Origin: JADLDB01 sp040755835
GTDB taxonomy: Bacteria > Myxococcota > Myxococcia > Myxococcales > Myxococcaceae
DNA: 64,000 nt
Direction of reading: 5' to 3'
NCBI GenBank assembly: GCA_040755835.1
Contig: JBFMAB010000004.1
Span: 106,599-170,598, forward strand
Below, one piece after another: positions 27,701 to 36,613 of this stretch; the first letter of the stretch is position 1, and the number at the start of each line of letters is the position of its first letter. The notes under the pieces were generated by a model. The model saw only the letters and a program-made list of their open reading frames with translations, was not told the origin of the DNA and searched no databases. Made by a program: the position numbers and the translations under genes.

Positions 27701-28182
27701 GTGCCCGCGGGCGAGAGGCGGATCTGCATGTTGATGGTGTAGGTGCCGCCGAGGTTGGGCACGTTGGCGTACTGGATGACGAACTCGCCGCCGACGTTGT
27801 GCGTCGTCACCACGCCGCTGGAGACCGACAGGTCGTCGTGCCAGCCGAAGATGGCGTTGTTCGGCGTGGTGGTGCTGGGCATCGTGGTGTTCGAGAAGCA
27901 GCTCGACGTACACACCGTGGTGTCGAAGCTGACGAAGCCGTTCGTCTGCACCAGCAGCTGCGTGTAGTTGTTCCCGAACCACGGGAAGGTGAAGGGCAAG
28001 GAAACAACTGCAAAACCATCGTCGGTCGGCGTACCACCAGCGCTATTCGCGAACGCAAGCACTGTACCGCCGCTCAGCGATTGATAAGCTGAATTGGAAG
28101 TAGTGAAGACAGGTACCTGAGCATACGAAGCGGTCGAAACGCCGACAGCAAGAACCCCAAAAACCAGCAAACTCCTAGACAT
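24754..28182 (-). CDS. Large surface protein: CARDB repeats, Ig-like domains and MYXO-CTERM-like tail
   Basis: 1142 residues with a signal peptide (VLAVGVSTASYAQ). Residues 30-210 form a beta-sandwich of the kind FPWFGNNYTQLLVQTNGFVS. Residues 230-720 contain four CARDB-like repeats, each ending in an E-x-N-N motif (ASELNNVG, ALETNNVV, YETNKGNNN, DLDRANNA). Residues 740-1100 hold four or so putative-Ig domains with GLPYQFRLAA, ASGTLPSGL-type and GLSVTEQ segments. The C-terminus GCSSVDLSGGPAMLLGL followed by basic RRRRRS looks like a MYXO-CTERM sorting tail: Cys, a hydrophobic helix, then Arg. Probably processed and displayed on the cell surface as an adhesin-like protein. Its first 60 codons have lower GC than the rest. 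Confidence 0.8.
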   Translation of the reverse strand: MSRSLLVFGVLAVGVSTASYAQVPVFTTSNSAYQSLSGGTVLAFANSAGGTPTDDGFAVVSLPFTFPWFGNNYTQLLVQTNGFVSFDTTVCTSSCFSNTTMPSTTTPNNAIFGWHDDLSVSSGVVTTHNVGGEFVIQYANVPNLGGTYTINMQIRLSPAGTVVLHYGTFSGAGTAGSASVGFEGPGGTQGLMVMARAGQTCTPTSQTGCCSGSSTTTAPFACTVADVVAGTRILIGEPVEADLGVPSVTLSNLVVQGNGNLTFDVQAQVRNYGQTAANGWLWRAYLSLDAVKDAGDQLVASGGPVSLGPTSVTTINTAAATTTPPAQGAYYVLFEVDSTNVVMEASELNNVGATVDTFVSGLDLVAASISGVSASGGGNVDNIQVNWRNRGTTAPGPVEYRILLSANTTLDANDFVIHTGTRNVTGGETVAESVAVTMPAASPNGTFYYLLQIDPNNLLTEALETNNVVASGGQVTITRADLVAEFADFVDPATGLSIRAGRFGEPARATVRVSNQGGANANNFYVALVVSTDATLSLLSDTLVCEQQVTQLATGGVPATYTLNCPLPLVDRAGAAFTTGQYYFFLVTDSRGSVYETNKGNNNLTVGPVRVTAPGADLMVAQLTAPASAGVGETVPVVRTLRNVGTLAAPAAAYRYVASVNDIITPDDIPLEIIDPSTGASSAEGSVTLARDASDSKTELVRLPASMAPGTYFIGCIIDPQALVADLDRANNALPSQPLPVAASSLRIATSALPDATVGLPYQFRLAAVGEMGASTWSIDTSQGPAPAWLTLSSSDGTLSGTPTTPEVASFTVKLENAGRQAVRRLAMRVLPPTTQVIITTTSLPAVVNSPSTVFSFALGAAGGARPYTWRLSAGTLPSGLTLSADGVISGSPRGVPNGNTNVTVEVTDSTGGRASQALVVRLVPAGSIFFRTLSLAPGLTGQDYLQDIAVQNADGSPLAKPLKWTVTGSLPDGLSVTEQTELITLSGRPQRAGLFNFTVSVQDASGRGDSMAYALTVYPPRYRIAMEGVPTPLYAGDTIEGRLTVSPSAAVTYAVVSGALPPGVSLSAEGALSGTVAAEGAEGLWTFVVEARDAANATGLSSLAIEVSRPPVKQGCSSVDLSGGPAMLLGLLALLRRRRRS

Positions 28183-29190
28183 TTCTCGCTCCTACCAGAA
28201 GGTTACACCGTAGCCGGTGCCGAGCGCGGGATCCTGCCAAACCCACCAGGTCACTACGCGCTTCGAGCCCAAGTCCGTGCCGAAATAACCGGCCGTAAAG
28301 GCCGGACGGGAGGTGGAGTAGAGGGCGTGGTCGCTCTTCCCAACCCGAAAGGTCGGATCGCCATTCGGATCCAGGCCAACGTCTGACAGCTTGAGAGCCA
28401 CGATCTCAGTCTTCGTCGTCGTTAGATAATTCTCCTGAAAGACCAGCCAGCCATCTGTGAGCTGGGGAAAACCGAACTCCATGAATGCACACGGATCGTC
28501 AAAGAGAGGGTCGACTTTGAGCGTCGCCCGATCGACGACCACCAGAGTTCCCGAGCATCCCAGATAGACGCGCTGTCCATCAAAGTCACCTGTGGCTGGG
28601 CCCGAGCAGCTTTCCAGTAAAGTCAATGACTGGCTTGGAATGTCTACAAGGTACGCCGAGTAGGTGTTCGCATTCCGGCCAATCACCAGTGCATTCGGCC
28701 AGCGGAGTCGAACCCAGTGAATGTCATCCGGAAGGGCGATCTCGATCTCGCTCGGCTGGCTCGTACAGTCCGCTTCACATGCACGCAAAATGTTGCGCTC
28801 GTAACGTGCAAATCTAGAACTACCATCGAAATCAGGCACCAGACGCCAAGTCGAACCAGCGCTCACCAACTGGCTCGATGAGCCACCCCACAACTCGGCC
28901 GTTGCGACCATTCCCGACGAGTCGTGGTACAGCAGGGAGGGCGTTACTTGCGACCACAGCTGACTGCCAGGCTCGACAACAAGCGGTGAGTAGAACAGTC
29001 CAAAAGGCTCGAACTCTAGCTTCGCGACTTGCCCCTTGTTGCCGGACGTAGGAAAGAACCCGAGCCAAGGTGGCATGATGCCACTCTCCGCGTCCGACCT
29101 CGCCGCAGGATCCTGCACAACATCGCTCTCGTAGCGCGCAGGCCCACTCGGTTCAAATTGCCGACCGTCGCACTGTTGTTGCTGCGCCAT
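27990..29190. other. Low-GC, atypical-codon tract that crosses gene boundaries
   Basis: In this 1.2 kb the GC content falls visibly to the low-to-mid fifties, while flanking genes are near 70%. The drop begins within the first 60 codons of the 1142-residue gene and ends within the first 25-30 codons of the gene at 28192-29256. Codons almost absent nearby occur here, such as TTA Leu at about 28617. The signal peptide of the second gene is again high-GC. The pattern suggests replacement by foreign DNA through homologous ends, not insertion of a whole gene. Confidence 0.6.
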
Positions 29191-29256
29191 GGCATTCCCG
29201 CCGGCCACGAGGGCCAGGGCGAGCGCGAGGCGAACGAGGCGGCGGGGCGTAATCAT
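28192..29256 (-). CDS. Exported protein of unknown function, probably acquired
   Basis: 354 residues from the ATG at 29256 (a GTG at 29259 is adjacent). Signal peptide LALALALVAGGNAMA, then a soluble beta-rich protein with blocks such as HWVRLRWPNALVIGRNANTY, GQRVYLGCSGTLVVVD and FPQLTDGWLVFQENY. The alternation of short strands, and phrases of the VYLGCSGTLVVVDR type, resembles a beta-propeller, but I cannot assign a family. The sequence is low-GC with unusual codons, unlike its neighbours. It lies nine bases upstream of the large CARDB/Ig-like gene on the same strand, so both are probably one operon. Confidence 0.65.
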   Translation of the reverse strand: MITPRRLVRLALALALVAGGNAMAQQQQCDGRQFEPSGPARYESDVVQDPAARSDAESGIMPPWLGFFPTSGNKGQVAKLEFEPFGLFYSPLVVEPGSQLWSQVTPSLLYHDSSGMVATAELWGGSSSQLVSAGSTWRLVPDFDGSSRFARYERNILRACEADCTSQPSEIEIALPDDIHWVRLRWPNALVIGRNANTYSAYLVDIPSQSLTLLESCSGPATGDFDGQRVYLGCSGTLVVVDRATLKVDPLFDDPCAFMEFGFPQLTDGWLVFQENYLTTTKTEIVALKLSDVGLDPNGDPTFRVGKSDHALYSTSRPAFTAGYFGTDLGSKRVVTWWVWQDPALGTGYGVTFW

Positions 29257-29350
29257 CACCGCCCTGCCTAACGTGTCCGCCGCACCGCGTGAAGCCTGCC
29301 GGCGCGGTTTTTTCCGTACCGGGTGAGAGGGAGTCTCACCCCGGTGACAC

Positions 29351-30142
29351 TCAGCCGCCGCAGAGCAACTTCACCGTGCCCGTCCTGCCATTCGCAGAAC
29401 TGGTCCACGTCGCGGTGGCCGAGCCGTCGTACGTCAGCGTCACCACGGTGCCGCGCGCGCCCGTGTAGACGATGCTGCCGCCCGCGGCGGGGCACTGGCC
29501 CGCGCACTTCTTGAAGTGGGCGACGGTGGTGGTGGCCTTGCGCAGTGCCACGGTCGTCTCCCAGCTGCCGTCCAGGGTGACGCACTCGTTCGCCGCGTCC
29601 CAGGTGACGGTGTAGCTGCCGGTGCGGTCGACGCTGGCGCCGCGCGGCCCGGTGCCCGACGACTGGCTCGTCACCTGCGCGCGCTTCACGCCGGCGGCCT
29701 GGGTCGCGTTCACCGTCGCGTTGACGTCGAAGGTGGCGGCGTTCGCCTTGATGCCGTTGCCGGTGATGACGACCTGCACCGCGCCGCCCATGCCGCGCGA
29801 GTACACGGCCGTCAGCGTGCCGGTGACGTGGACGAGGCCGTACGGGCCAGTGCAGTCCGTGAGGACGTAGGTGACGGTCGCGCCCATCTGCGTGGCGGTG
29901 ACGCACGAGGGCGTCGTCATCGTCATGGGCACGCGCGCCACGGCGGACGCCGCGAGGTCCTCGGCGGTGGCGCTCACCGGCTGCGCCACCTCGTCCGACA
30001 GGTTCACCGTCAGCGCCGACTCCGCCGAGGTGACGACGGCCGACTCGTCGGCGTCCTCCGCGCTGTCCAATTCGGCGGCGCGTCCGCAGGCGGTGGCGAG
30101 CAGCGTGGTGGCGGCGAGGAAAACCAGGCGCTTGGTGAACAT
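29351..30142 (-). CDS. Lipoprotein of unknown function
   Basis: 263 residues from the ATG at 30142, which has GGAGGT eight bases upstream; longer in-frame extensions lack support. Signal peptide FLAATTLLATAC gives a lipobox. A short acidic linker (ELDSAEDADESA) follows, then a Thr/Ala/Val-rich beta protein with a Cys in PSCVTATQMG, a Cys in VLTDCTGPYG and paired Cys in FKKCAGQC. It closes with a Cys just before the stop (LLCGG). No domain recognised. Divergent from pyrG across 127 bp. Confidence 0.6.
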   Translation of the reverse strand: MFTKRLVFLAATTLLATACGRAAELDSAEDADESAVVTSAESALTVNLSDEVAQPVSATAEDLAASAVARVPMTMTTPSCVTATQMGATVTYVLTDCTGPYGLVHVTGTLTAVYSRGMGGAVQVVITGNGIKANAATFDVNATVNATQAAGVKRAQVTSQSSGTGPRGASVDRTGSYTVTWDAANECVTLDGSWETTVALRKATTTVAHFKKCAGQCPAAGGSIVYTGARGTVVTLTYDGSATATWTSSANGRTGTVKLLCGG

Positions 30143-30234
30143 GAACGTGACCTCCGATGACGGGTGTCCCGGGTAAACCCTGCGCCCGGGCGATGGTTGC
30201 GGCCGACAGTCTAGCCGACGCCGATTTTCCGCCG

Positions 30235-30263
30235 TTGACGCCGCGGGGGCGGTTGGGAAATAC
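30235..30263 (+). promoter_or_regulatory. Candidate pyrG promoter
   Basis: A TTGACG hexamer at 30235 is followed by 17 bases and then AAATAC at 30258-30263, just seven bases before the pyrG ATG. The -35 is good but the -10 is weak. The spacing is ideal for a housekeeping promoter giving an almost leaderless mRNA. No pyrimidine-sensing attenuator is visible. Confidence 0.35.
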
Positions 30264-30269
30264 CGGCCC

Positions 30270-31895
<1,626 letters not shown>

Positions 31896-32007
31896 CTCAC
31901 GCGAAGACGGCTTGCTCGCCGCGGCCCGGGCCACGGGCTCTTCTCAGTCAGACAGAAGTCCGGCCCGCCTCGCGGAAAGACGGAGGGGCGACTTCGCGCG
32001 CGCGCCG

Positions 32008-32013
32008 CGCTAG
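32008..32013 (+). promoter_or_regulatory. Candidate -10 element (CGCTAG)
   Basis: GCGCTAGGAGCACGGC lies directly before the kdsA ATG at 32023, the same pattern as before the 21914 and 52970 genes. The GGAG can double as a ribosome site. Confidence 0.3.
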
Positions 32014-32022
32014 GAGCACGGC

Positions 32023-32856
32023 ATGGCTTTGCTGCCCTCCATCACGCTCGCCGGCCACCCGGTAGGCCCCGGCTACCCGCTCTTCGTCCTCGCCGGCCCC
32101 GACGTCATCGAGTCGGAGGACTTCGCGCTGCGCCACGCGGCCCGCGTGAAGGAGGTGTGCACGAGGCTGGGCGTGCCGTTCGCGTTCAAGTGCAGCTACG
32201 ACAAGGCGAACCGCACGAGCATCACGTCGTACCGCGGGCCGGGTCTCCTCGAGGGCCTGCGCGTGCTGCGCAAGGTGAAGGACACGGTGGGCGTGCCCAT
32301 CCTCACCGACGTGCACGAGACGTCGCACGTCGGGCCGGCGGCGGAGGTGGCGGACATCCTCCAGGTGCCGGCGTTCCTCTCGCGGCAGACGGACCTCATC
32401 GTCGCGGTCGCGAAGTCGGGGCGCGGCGTCAACCTGAAGAAGGGCCAGTTCATCGCGCCGAAAGACATCATCCACTCGGCGCGGAAGGCGTTCGACTCGG
32501 GCAACCCGAACGTGCTCGTCACCGAGCGCGGCAGCTCGTTCGGCTACAACAACCTCGTCGTGGACATGCGCGGCTTCGCCCAGATGCGCGAGGCGGGGCT
32601 GGTCACCTGCTTCGACGCGACGCACTCGGTGCAGCTGCCCAGCGCGGGCGACGGCGAGACGGCGGGCGAGCGGAAGTTCGTGTCGCTGCTGGCGCGGTCG
32701 GCGGCAGCGGCGGGCATCGACGCGCTGTTCGCCGAGGTGCACGAGGACCCGGACCAGGCGCGGTGCGACGGGCCGTGCAGCCTCACGTTCGCCGGCTTCG
32801 AGGAGACGCTGACGCAGGTGCTCGCGATTCGCCGCGCGCTGGGGCACCAGCCGTGA
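32023..32856 (+). CDS. kdsA: 3-deoxy-D-manno-octulosonate 8-phosphate synthase
   Basis: 277 residues. Marks of the KdsA/DAHP-synthase-like TIM barrel: FKCSYDKANRTSITSYRGPG, ILTDVHET, GRGVNLKKGQFIAPKDI, TERGSSFGYNNLVVDM and DATHSVQLPSAG, with EVHEDPDQARCDGP near the end. Condenses PEP with arabinose 5-phosphate to Kdo-8-phosphate, an early step in Kdo and lipopolysaccharide core synthesis, consistent with a diderm. Its stop overlaps the kdsC-type gene by a GTGA, so the two consecutive Kdo steps are coupled. Confidence 0.97.
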   Translation: MALLPSITLAGHPVGPGYPLFVLAGPDVIESEDFALRHAARVKEVCTRLGVPFAFKCSYDKANRTSITSYRGPGLLEGLRVLRKVKDTVGVPILTDVHETSHVGPAAEVADILQVPAFLSRQTDLIVAVAKSGRGVNLKKGQFIAPKDIIHSARKAFDSGNPNVLVTERGSSFGYNNLVVDMRGFAQMREAGLVTCFDATHSVQLPSAGDGETAGERKFVSLLARSAAAAGIDALFAEVHEDPDQARCDGPCSLTFAGFEETLTQVLAIRRALGHQP

Positions 32857-33383
32857 CGGTGGAGGAGCGCGCCCAACGCGTCAAGCTGGTGGTGTTCGAC
32901 GTCGACGGCGTGTTGACGGACGGCGGGCTCTGGTACGGGCCCGACGGCGAGGTGATGAAGCGCTTCGACGTGAAGGACGGCCACGCGATGGTGCTGGCGA
33001 GGCTCACGGGCATGCCCGTCGCGCTGCTCACCGCGCGCTCGTCGCGCATCGTCGAGGCGCGCGCCCGCGAGCTCGCGCTGGCCAAGGTCTTCCAGGGCCG
33101 GCGCGAGAAGGGCCCGGCGTTCGCCGAGCTGTGCGCGGAGCTGAACGTCGCGCCGGACGAGGCGGCGTACATGGGCGACGACGTGAACGACCTGCCGGCG
33201 ATGGACCAGGCGGCGCTGGCGGCGTGCCCGGCGGACGCGGCGGCCGAGGTGAAGGCGCACGTGCACTTCGTCGCGTCCAAGCCCGGCGGTCACGGCTGCG
33301 CGCGCGAGCTGCTCGAGCTGGTGCTGCGGGCGACCGGGCGCTGGGACAGGGCGCTGCACCTGATGCGGCGCCCGGCGGGCTGA
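32853..33383 (+). CDS. kdsC: 3-deoxy-D-manno-octulosonate 8-phosphate phosphatase (KdsC-type HAD)
   Basis: 176 residues from the GTG at 32853, overlapping the kdsA stop; a second GTG six bases on is possible. HAD motifs: VVFDVDGVLTDGGLW with nucleophile Asp, LLTARSS for motif II, the conserved REKGPAFAEL Lys region, and YMGDDVNDLPAM for motif IV. These match the C0-type tetrameric KdsC, which lacks a cap. It releases phosphate from Kdo-8-phosphate, the product of its partner gene. The family tail GGHGCARELLELVL closes the active site between subunits and is present. Confidence 0.93.
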   Translation: MTVEERAQRVKLVVFDVDGVLTDGGLWYGPDGEVMKRFDVKDGHAMVLARLTGMPVALLTARSSRIVEARARELALAKVFQGRREKGPAFAELCAELNVAPDEAAYMGDDVNDLPAMDQAALAACPADAAAEVKAHVHFVASKPGGHGCARELLELVLRATGRWDRALHLMRRPAG

Positions 33384-33474
33384 TCCACTCCTCCCCTGCG
33401 GGAAGAGGTGCCGTGACGTCGGCTCGTGCTTCATCACCTCGCGCGCCCGCGCGAGCGCGTGCGATGGTTCGGGC

Positions 33475-33815
33475 ATGCCGAAGAAGCACCGCCACCACGC
33501 CGCGCTCCGCGCCTTCGGGCTGGCGTTTCCAGGTGCGCACACCAAAAGCCCGTGGCCCGGGCACCTCGCTCTCGCCGTCAACGACAAGACGTTCGCGCAC
33601 CTGAGCGTCGACGGCGAGCCGCTCGCCATCTCGTGCAAACTGCCGACGTCCGCGGCGATGGCGCTCACCCTGCCCTTCACCGAGCCGACGCCCTACGGCC
33701 TCGGGAAGAGCGGCTGGGTGAGCGCGAAGTTCGCCGACGCGGACACGCCGCGCGGCGTCCCCACGAGAGCCAGAAGCTGCCCCCGCCGGGCGATCCCCGC
33801 TACCATGGCGGCAGC
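33475..33815 (+). pseudogene. MmcQ/YjbR-family protein with damaged C-terminus
   Basis: The ORF starts at 33475 (MPKKHRHHAALRAFGLAFPG) and follows the YjbR family through FAHLSVDGEP, MALTLPF and YGLGKSGWVSAKF. At about 33762 the normal family ending, a helix of the type LL-x-x-W-I-x-ESY, is missing. A short remnant (HESQKLPP) appears in a different frame at 33765-33790, suggesting a small out-of-frame deletion. The original frame instead runs on into, and overlaps by more than 200 bp, the next gene. YjbR proteins are small double-wing DNA-binding-like proteins of unknown role. The truncation probably inactivates it. Confidence 0.55.
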
Positions 33816-34571
33816 ATGGCGCTCCGGCCGAACGCCGCCCGGGTGGGCGAGATCCTCAAGAAGGCAGGCCTCGTCGACGAGCTGCAGCTGCGCTCGGCGC
33901 TCGCTCGCCTCGAGCAGTGGGGCGGGCGCCTCACCAGCGTGCTGGCGGACATGGGCTTCGTCGACGGCGACGAGGTGGCGGCGGCGCTCGGCCAGGCGCT
34001 GCGGCTGCCGACCACGCACCTCGGCATGGTGAGCCGCGACGGCGCCGCGCTCTCTCGCGTCGACGAAGCGTACTGCACCGAGCACGGCGTCTTCCCCATC
34101 AGCCTGAAGGACCGCGTGCTGACGCTGGCCATGGCCGACCCCACGGAGATCGACGTCATCGATCACCTCGCCGCGAAGGTGGGCGCGCGGGTGTCGGTGG
34201 TGGTCGCCTCGGAAGGGGAGATCAGCGCCGCCATCGCCAGGCACTACCGCGGGCAGGCCGTGCCAGTCGGGAACAACCTCGCGCGCCGCGCCTTCACCAG
34301 CGAGGTGCCGTCGGGGGGCGGCATGGACCTCGAGCTCGACGACGCCCCGCCGCCGGCGCGCACCGAAGCGCCTCGGCCAATCGGCAAGAACCCGTCCGCG
34401 AACACGATGCTCGACGAGATGTTCGAGGAGGCCGGCAGCCGGGCCGAGCAGGGCGGCTTCAGCGAGGCCGAGCTGCAGCGGCTCGAGACGGCGCGGGTGA
34501 ACCAGGAGAAGGCGAGCGTCATCCTCCGGGCGCTCGAGGCCTTGCTGTCCGAAAAAGGCTACCGCCGCTGA
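33816..34571 (+). CDS. Stand-alone MshEN (type II secretion GspE/PilB N-terminal) domain protein
   Basis: 251 residues from the ATG at 33816. Residues 5-150 match the MshEN/GspE N-terminal fold: VGEILKKAGLVDELQLRSAL, GGRLTSVLADMGFVDGDEV, FPISLKDRVLTLAMADP, then IDVIDHLAAKVG. In PilB/MshE this domain binds c-di-GMP; the known pattern of paired RxGx-type motifs is only partly recognisable here. No ATPase domain follows; the C-terminal 100 residues are a charged linker and a helix (AELQRLETARVNQEKASV). So it is a lone ligand-binding domain, perhaps a regulator of gliding, pili or secretion. It ends 13 bp from the convergent kinase gene. Confidence 0.75.
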   Translation: MALRPNAARVGEILKKAGLVDELQLRSALARLEQWGGRLTSVLADMGFVDGDEVAAALGQALRLPTTHLGMVSRDGAALSRVDEAYCTEHGVFPISLKDRVLTLAMADPTEIDVIDHLAAKVGARVSVVVASEGEISAAIARHYRGQAVPVGNNLARRAFTSEVPSGGGMDLELDDAPPPARTEAPRPIGKNPSANTMLDEMFEEAGSRAEQGGFSEAELQRLETARVNQEKASVILRALEALLSEKGYRR

Positions 34572-34584
34572 TTCGACGGGCTCC

Positions 34585-35994
34585 TCAGCCCGAAAGCTCG
34601 CTCCACAGGAGCAGGTCGCCCTTGTTGAGGTACGTCTTGTCGCCGAAGGCGGCGTAGAAGTCGTCGAAGACGGCCTCGAAGTCCGGGTAGCGGCTGTCCT
34701 TCCGGTCCTGGGTCATCTTGTCGAAGATCGGATCCAGCTTCGCCGGCACCTCGCTGTTGATCTCCGACGGCAGCGGACTGCGGCGACCCGGGAGCTGCCC
34801 GGTCAGCATCTCGTAGAGGAGGATGCCCAGCCCGTACACGTCGCTCGACGGGCCCGCGTCCCTCGCGCGGGCGATCAGCTCGGGGCTCATGTAACCCATG
34901 CCGCCGGTGCCGACGAAGACCTGCGGCATGCCCTTCGATTGGTCCACCTCGATGACGCGCGAGAGGCCAAAGTCGCCCAGCTTCGCGTTGCCCCAGGCGT
35001 CGAACAGCACGTTCTCGGGCTTGATGTTGTGGTGCGTGAGCCCCTGCTGGTGCGCGGCGCGCAGCGCGTACGCGAGCTGCAGGAAGTAGCGGACCGCCTG
35101 CGGCACGGGAATGCCCTTGCCGCCGCCGCCGTCCAGCTTCTCACGCAGACTGCCCTTGCACAGCTCCATCACGAAGTAGGGCCGCGCGACGTCGGTGTTC
35201 TGATCGAGCACCTGCACCACGCCCGGGTGCTTCACCTGCGCCTGCGCGCACAGCTCCTTCTTGAGCCGCTTGATCACCTCGCCGCGCTGGAGAAACGAGA
35301 AGTAGCCGAAGATGTCCTTGAGCTCCTTCACGCAGACGTCGAGGCCGAGCGCGTTGTGCTTGCCCTTGAAGACGGTGCCCAGCGGCCCCGAGCCCACCTG
35401 GTCGTTCTTCTGGTAGCGCAGGTCCAGGTCCTGCCCCTTGGGCGACGGCGGCGCCATGGACACCGCGGCGGTCAGCGGCAGCGGGGCGGGCGGCGGCGGC
35501 GGGGAGTACGCCCCGCGCACGTCGGGCGCGGTCACGTGCGGCATGTCGTCGGGTGGCGGCGGAGGCGGCTTGCGGCCGCCGCGGTTGGAAGCGGGCATGG
35601 GGTTCGGCTCCAGGACGATGTCGGTGGTGGCGGAAGGGAACGGAGGCGGCGCCGGCGGCTGCAGCATCGTGCTGTCGTCGGGCGCGCCATCCTCGATCTG
35701 GTCGCCGAAGAACTCACCGACCTCCCCGGTGAACTTGTCGAGGTAGTCGCCTTCCACCACACGCTCGCCCTGGTCGGTCAGCTTGAGCTGCGCCTCGCGG
35801 TCCATGGCGATGTAGTGGAACTTGCGCAGGAAGAAGAAATAGCTGTCGAACTCGAGCGACACGCTGTTCTCGAGCGACGTCTTCACGTCGGCCAGCTTGT
35901 TGGACCGGCCGAGGCGCTGGTTTTCCTTCAGGCTCTTCAAGATGAACAGCGCGTCGCCGCTCACCTTGTCTCTCGTCATCGCTGGCTCGGACAT
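34585..35994 (-). CDS. Ser/Thr kinase-like protein, probable pseudokinase
   Basis: 469 residues from the ATG at 35994, with a good GGAGTC ribosome site. Residues 1-100 are a helical domain I do not recognise, then a Pro-rich linker (to about 190). The kinase-like domain (195-465) has VGSGPLGTVFKGKH, Lys 223 in VCVKEL, and DFG at 341. The catalytic loop reads HHNIKPEN: the invariant catalytic Asp of HRD is Asn (323), which normally abolishes phosphotransfer. Metal-binding Asn 328 and DFG Asp are kept, so nucleotide binding may persist. It follows a single-domain response regulator after 23 bp, so the two proteins likely act together as a signalling scaffold and input. Confidence 0.82.
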   Translation of the reverse strand: MSEPAMTRDKVSGDALFILKSLKENQRLGRSNKLADVKTSLENSVSLEFDSYFFFLRKFHYIAMDREAQLKLTDQGERVVEGDYLDKFTGEVGEFFGDQIEDGAPDDSTMLQPPAPPPFPSATTDIVLEPNPMPASNRGGRKPPPPPPDDMPHVTAPDVRGAYSPPPPPAPLPLTAAVSMAPPSPKGQDLDLRYQKNDQVGSGPLGTVFKGKHNALGLDVCVKELKDIFGYFSFLQRGEVIKRLKKELCAQAQVKHPGVVQVLDQNTDVARPYFVMELCKGSLREKLDGGGGKGIPVPQAVRYFLQLAYALRAAHQQGLTHHNIKPENVLFDAWGNAKLGDFGLSRVIEVDQSKGMPQVFVGTGGMGYMSPELIARARDAGPSSDVYGLGILLYEMLTGQLPGRRSPLPSEINSEVPAKLDPIFDKMTQDRKDSRYPDFEAVFDDFYAAFGDKTYLNKGDLLLWSELSG

Positions 35995-36017
35995 CGACTC
36001 CCTTTCCGGAAACGACG

Positions 36018-36464
36018 CTACTTGATGCGCAGGAGCTGCTTCACGGTCTCCATGACCTCCGCGAAGCGAACGGGCTTCTTGAGGAACATGTCGACGCCCA
36101 GCTTCATCGCGCGCTCGCGGGCGTCCTGACCACCCGCGGAGATCGCCACCACCGGGATGTTCTGGAGCGTCACATCCCCGCGCATCTTCTCGAGGAGTTG
36201 GAAGCCGTCCATCACCGGCATGTAGAGGTCGGTCATCACCAGGTGGAACGGCGACTCGTGCAGCATGGCGAGCGCGGCGTGCCCATCGGCCGCGAAGTGC
36301 ACCTCGAGCGGCGTCGTGCCCTTCAGCTCGTTCGCCGCGAGCTTCTTCAGCACGTAGCTGTACATCTCGATGATGTGCGGGTTGTCCTCGACGATGAGCA
36401 CACGGAAGCCGGTGGGCGTCGCGCCCTGCGGACCTACCGTCGGCTGCGCCTGTTCCGCGCTCAC
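36018..36464 (-). CDS. Single-domain response regulator
   Basis: 148 residues from the GTG at 36464 (ORF extensions upstream lack a ribosome site). Receiver domain at 20-148: VLIVEDNPHIIEMY (acidic pocket), phospho-Asp in MTDLYMPVMDG, Ser/Thr position in AISAGGQD and Lys in FLKKPVRF. There is no output domain, so it must work through protein contacts, as CheY does. The adjacent downstream gene is the kinase-like protein at 34585. No histidine kinase lies nearby. Confidence 0.9.
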   Translation of the reverse strand: MSAEQAQPTVGPQGATPTGFRVLIVEDNPHIIEMYSYVLKKLAANELKGTTPLEVHFAADGHAALAMLHESPFHLVMTDLYMPVMDGFQLLEKMRGDVTLQNIPVVAISAGGQDARERAMKLGVDMFLKKPVRFAEVMETVKQLLRIK

Positions 36465-36586
36465 GTGCTTCCCGTCTCCCCGTCCCACGGACGCACAAAC
36501 CCGCGCTCCGCCGGAGGGTTTATTCCAACTGGGCCACATCGAAAAGTTTGATCCTCCGCCGCGGTGCGACAGGCGCTCCTGCCGTG

Positions 36587-36592
36587 TGCTAC
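36587..36592 (+). promoter_or_regulatory. Candidate -10 element (TGCTAC)
   Basis: TGTGCTACAG lies 21 bases before the ATG at 36614. Member of the TGCTA set described in the findings. Confidence 0.3.
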
Positions 36593-36613
36593 AGGCCCGG
36601 CCCCGAGGTCCAC

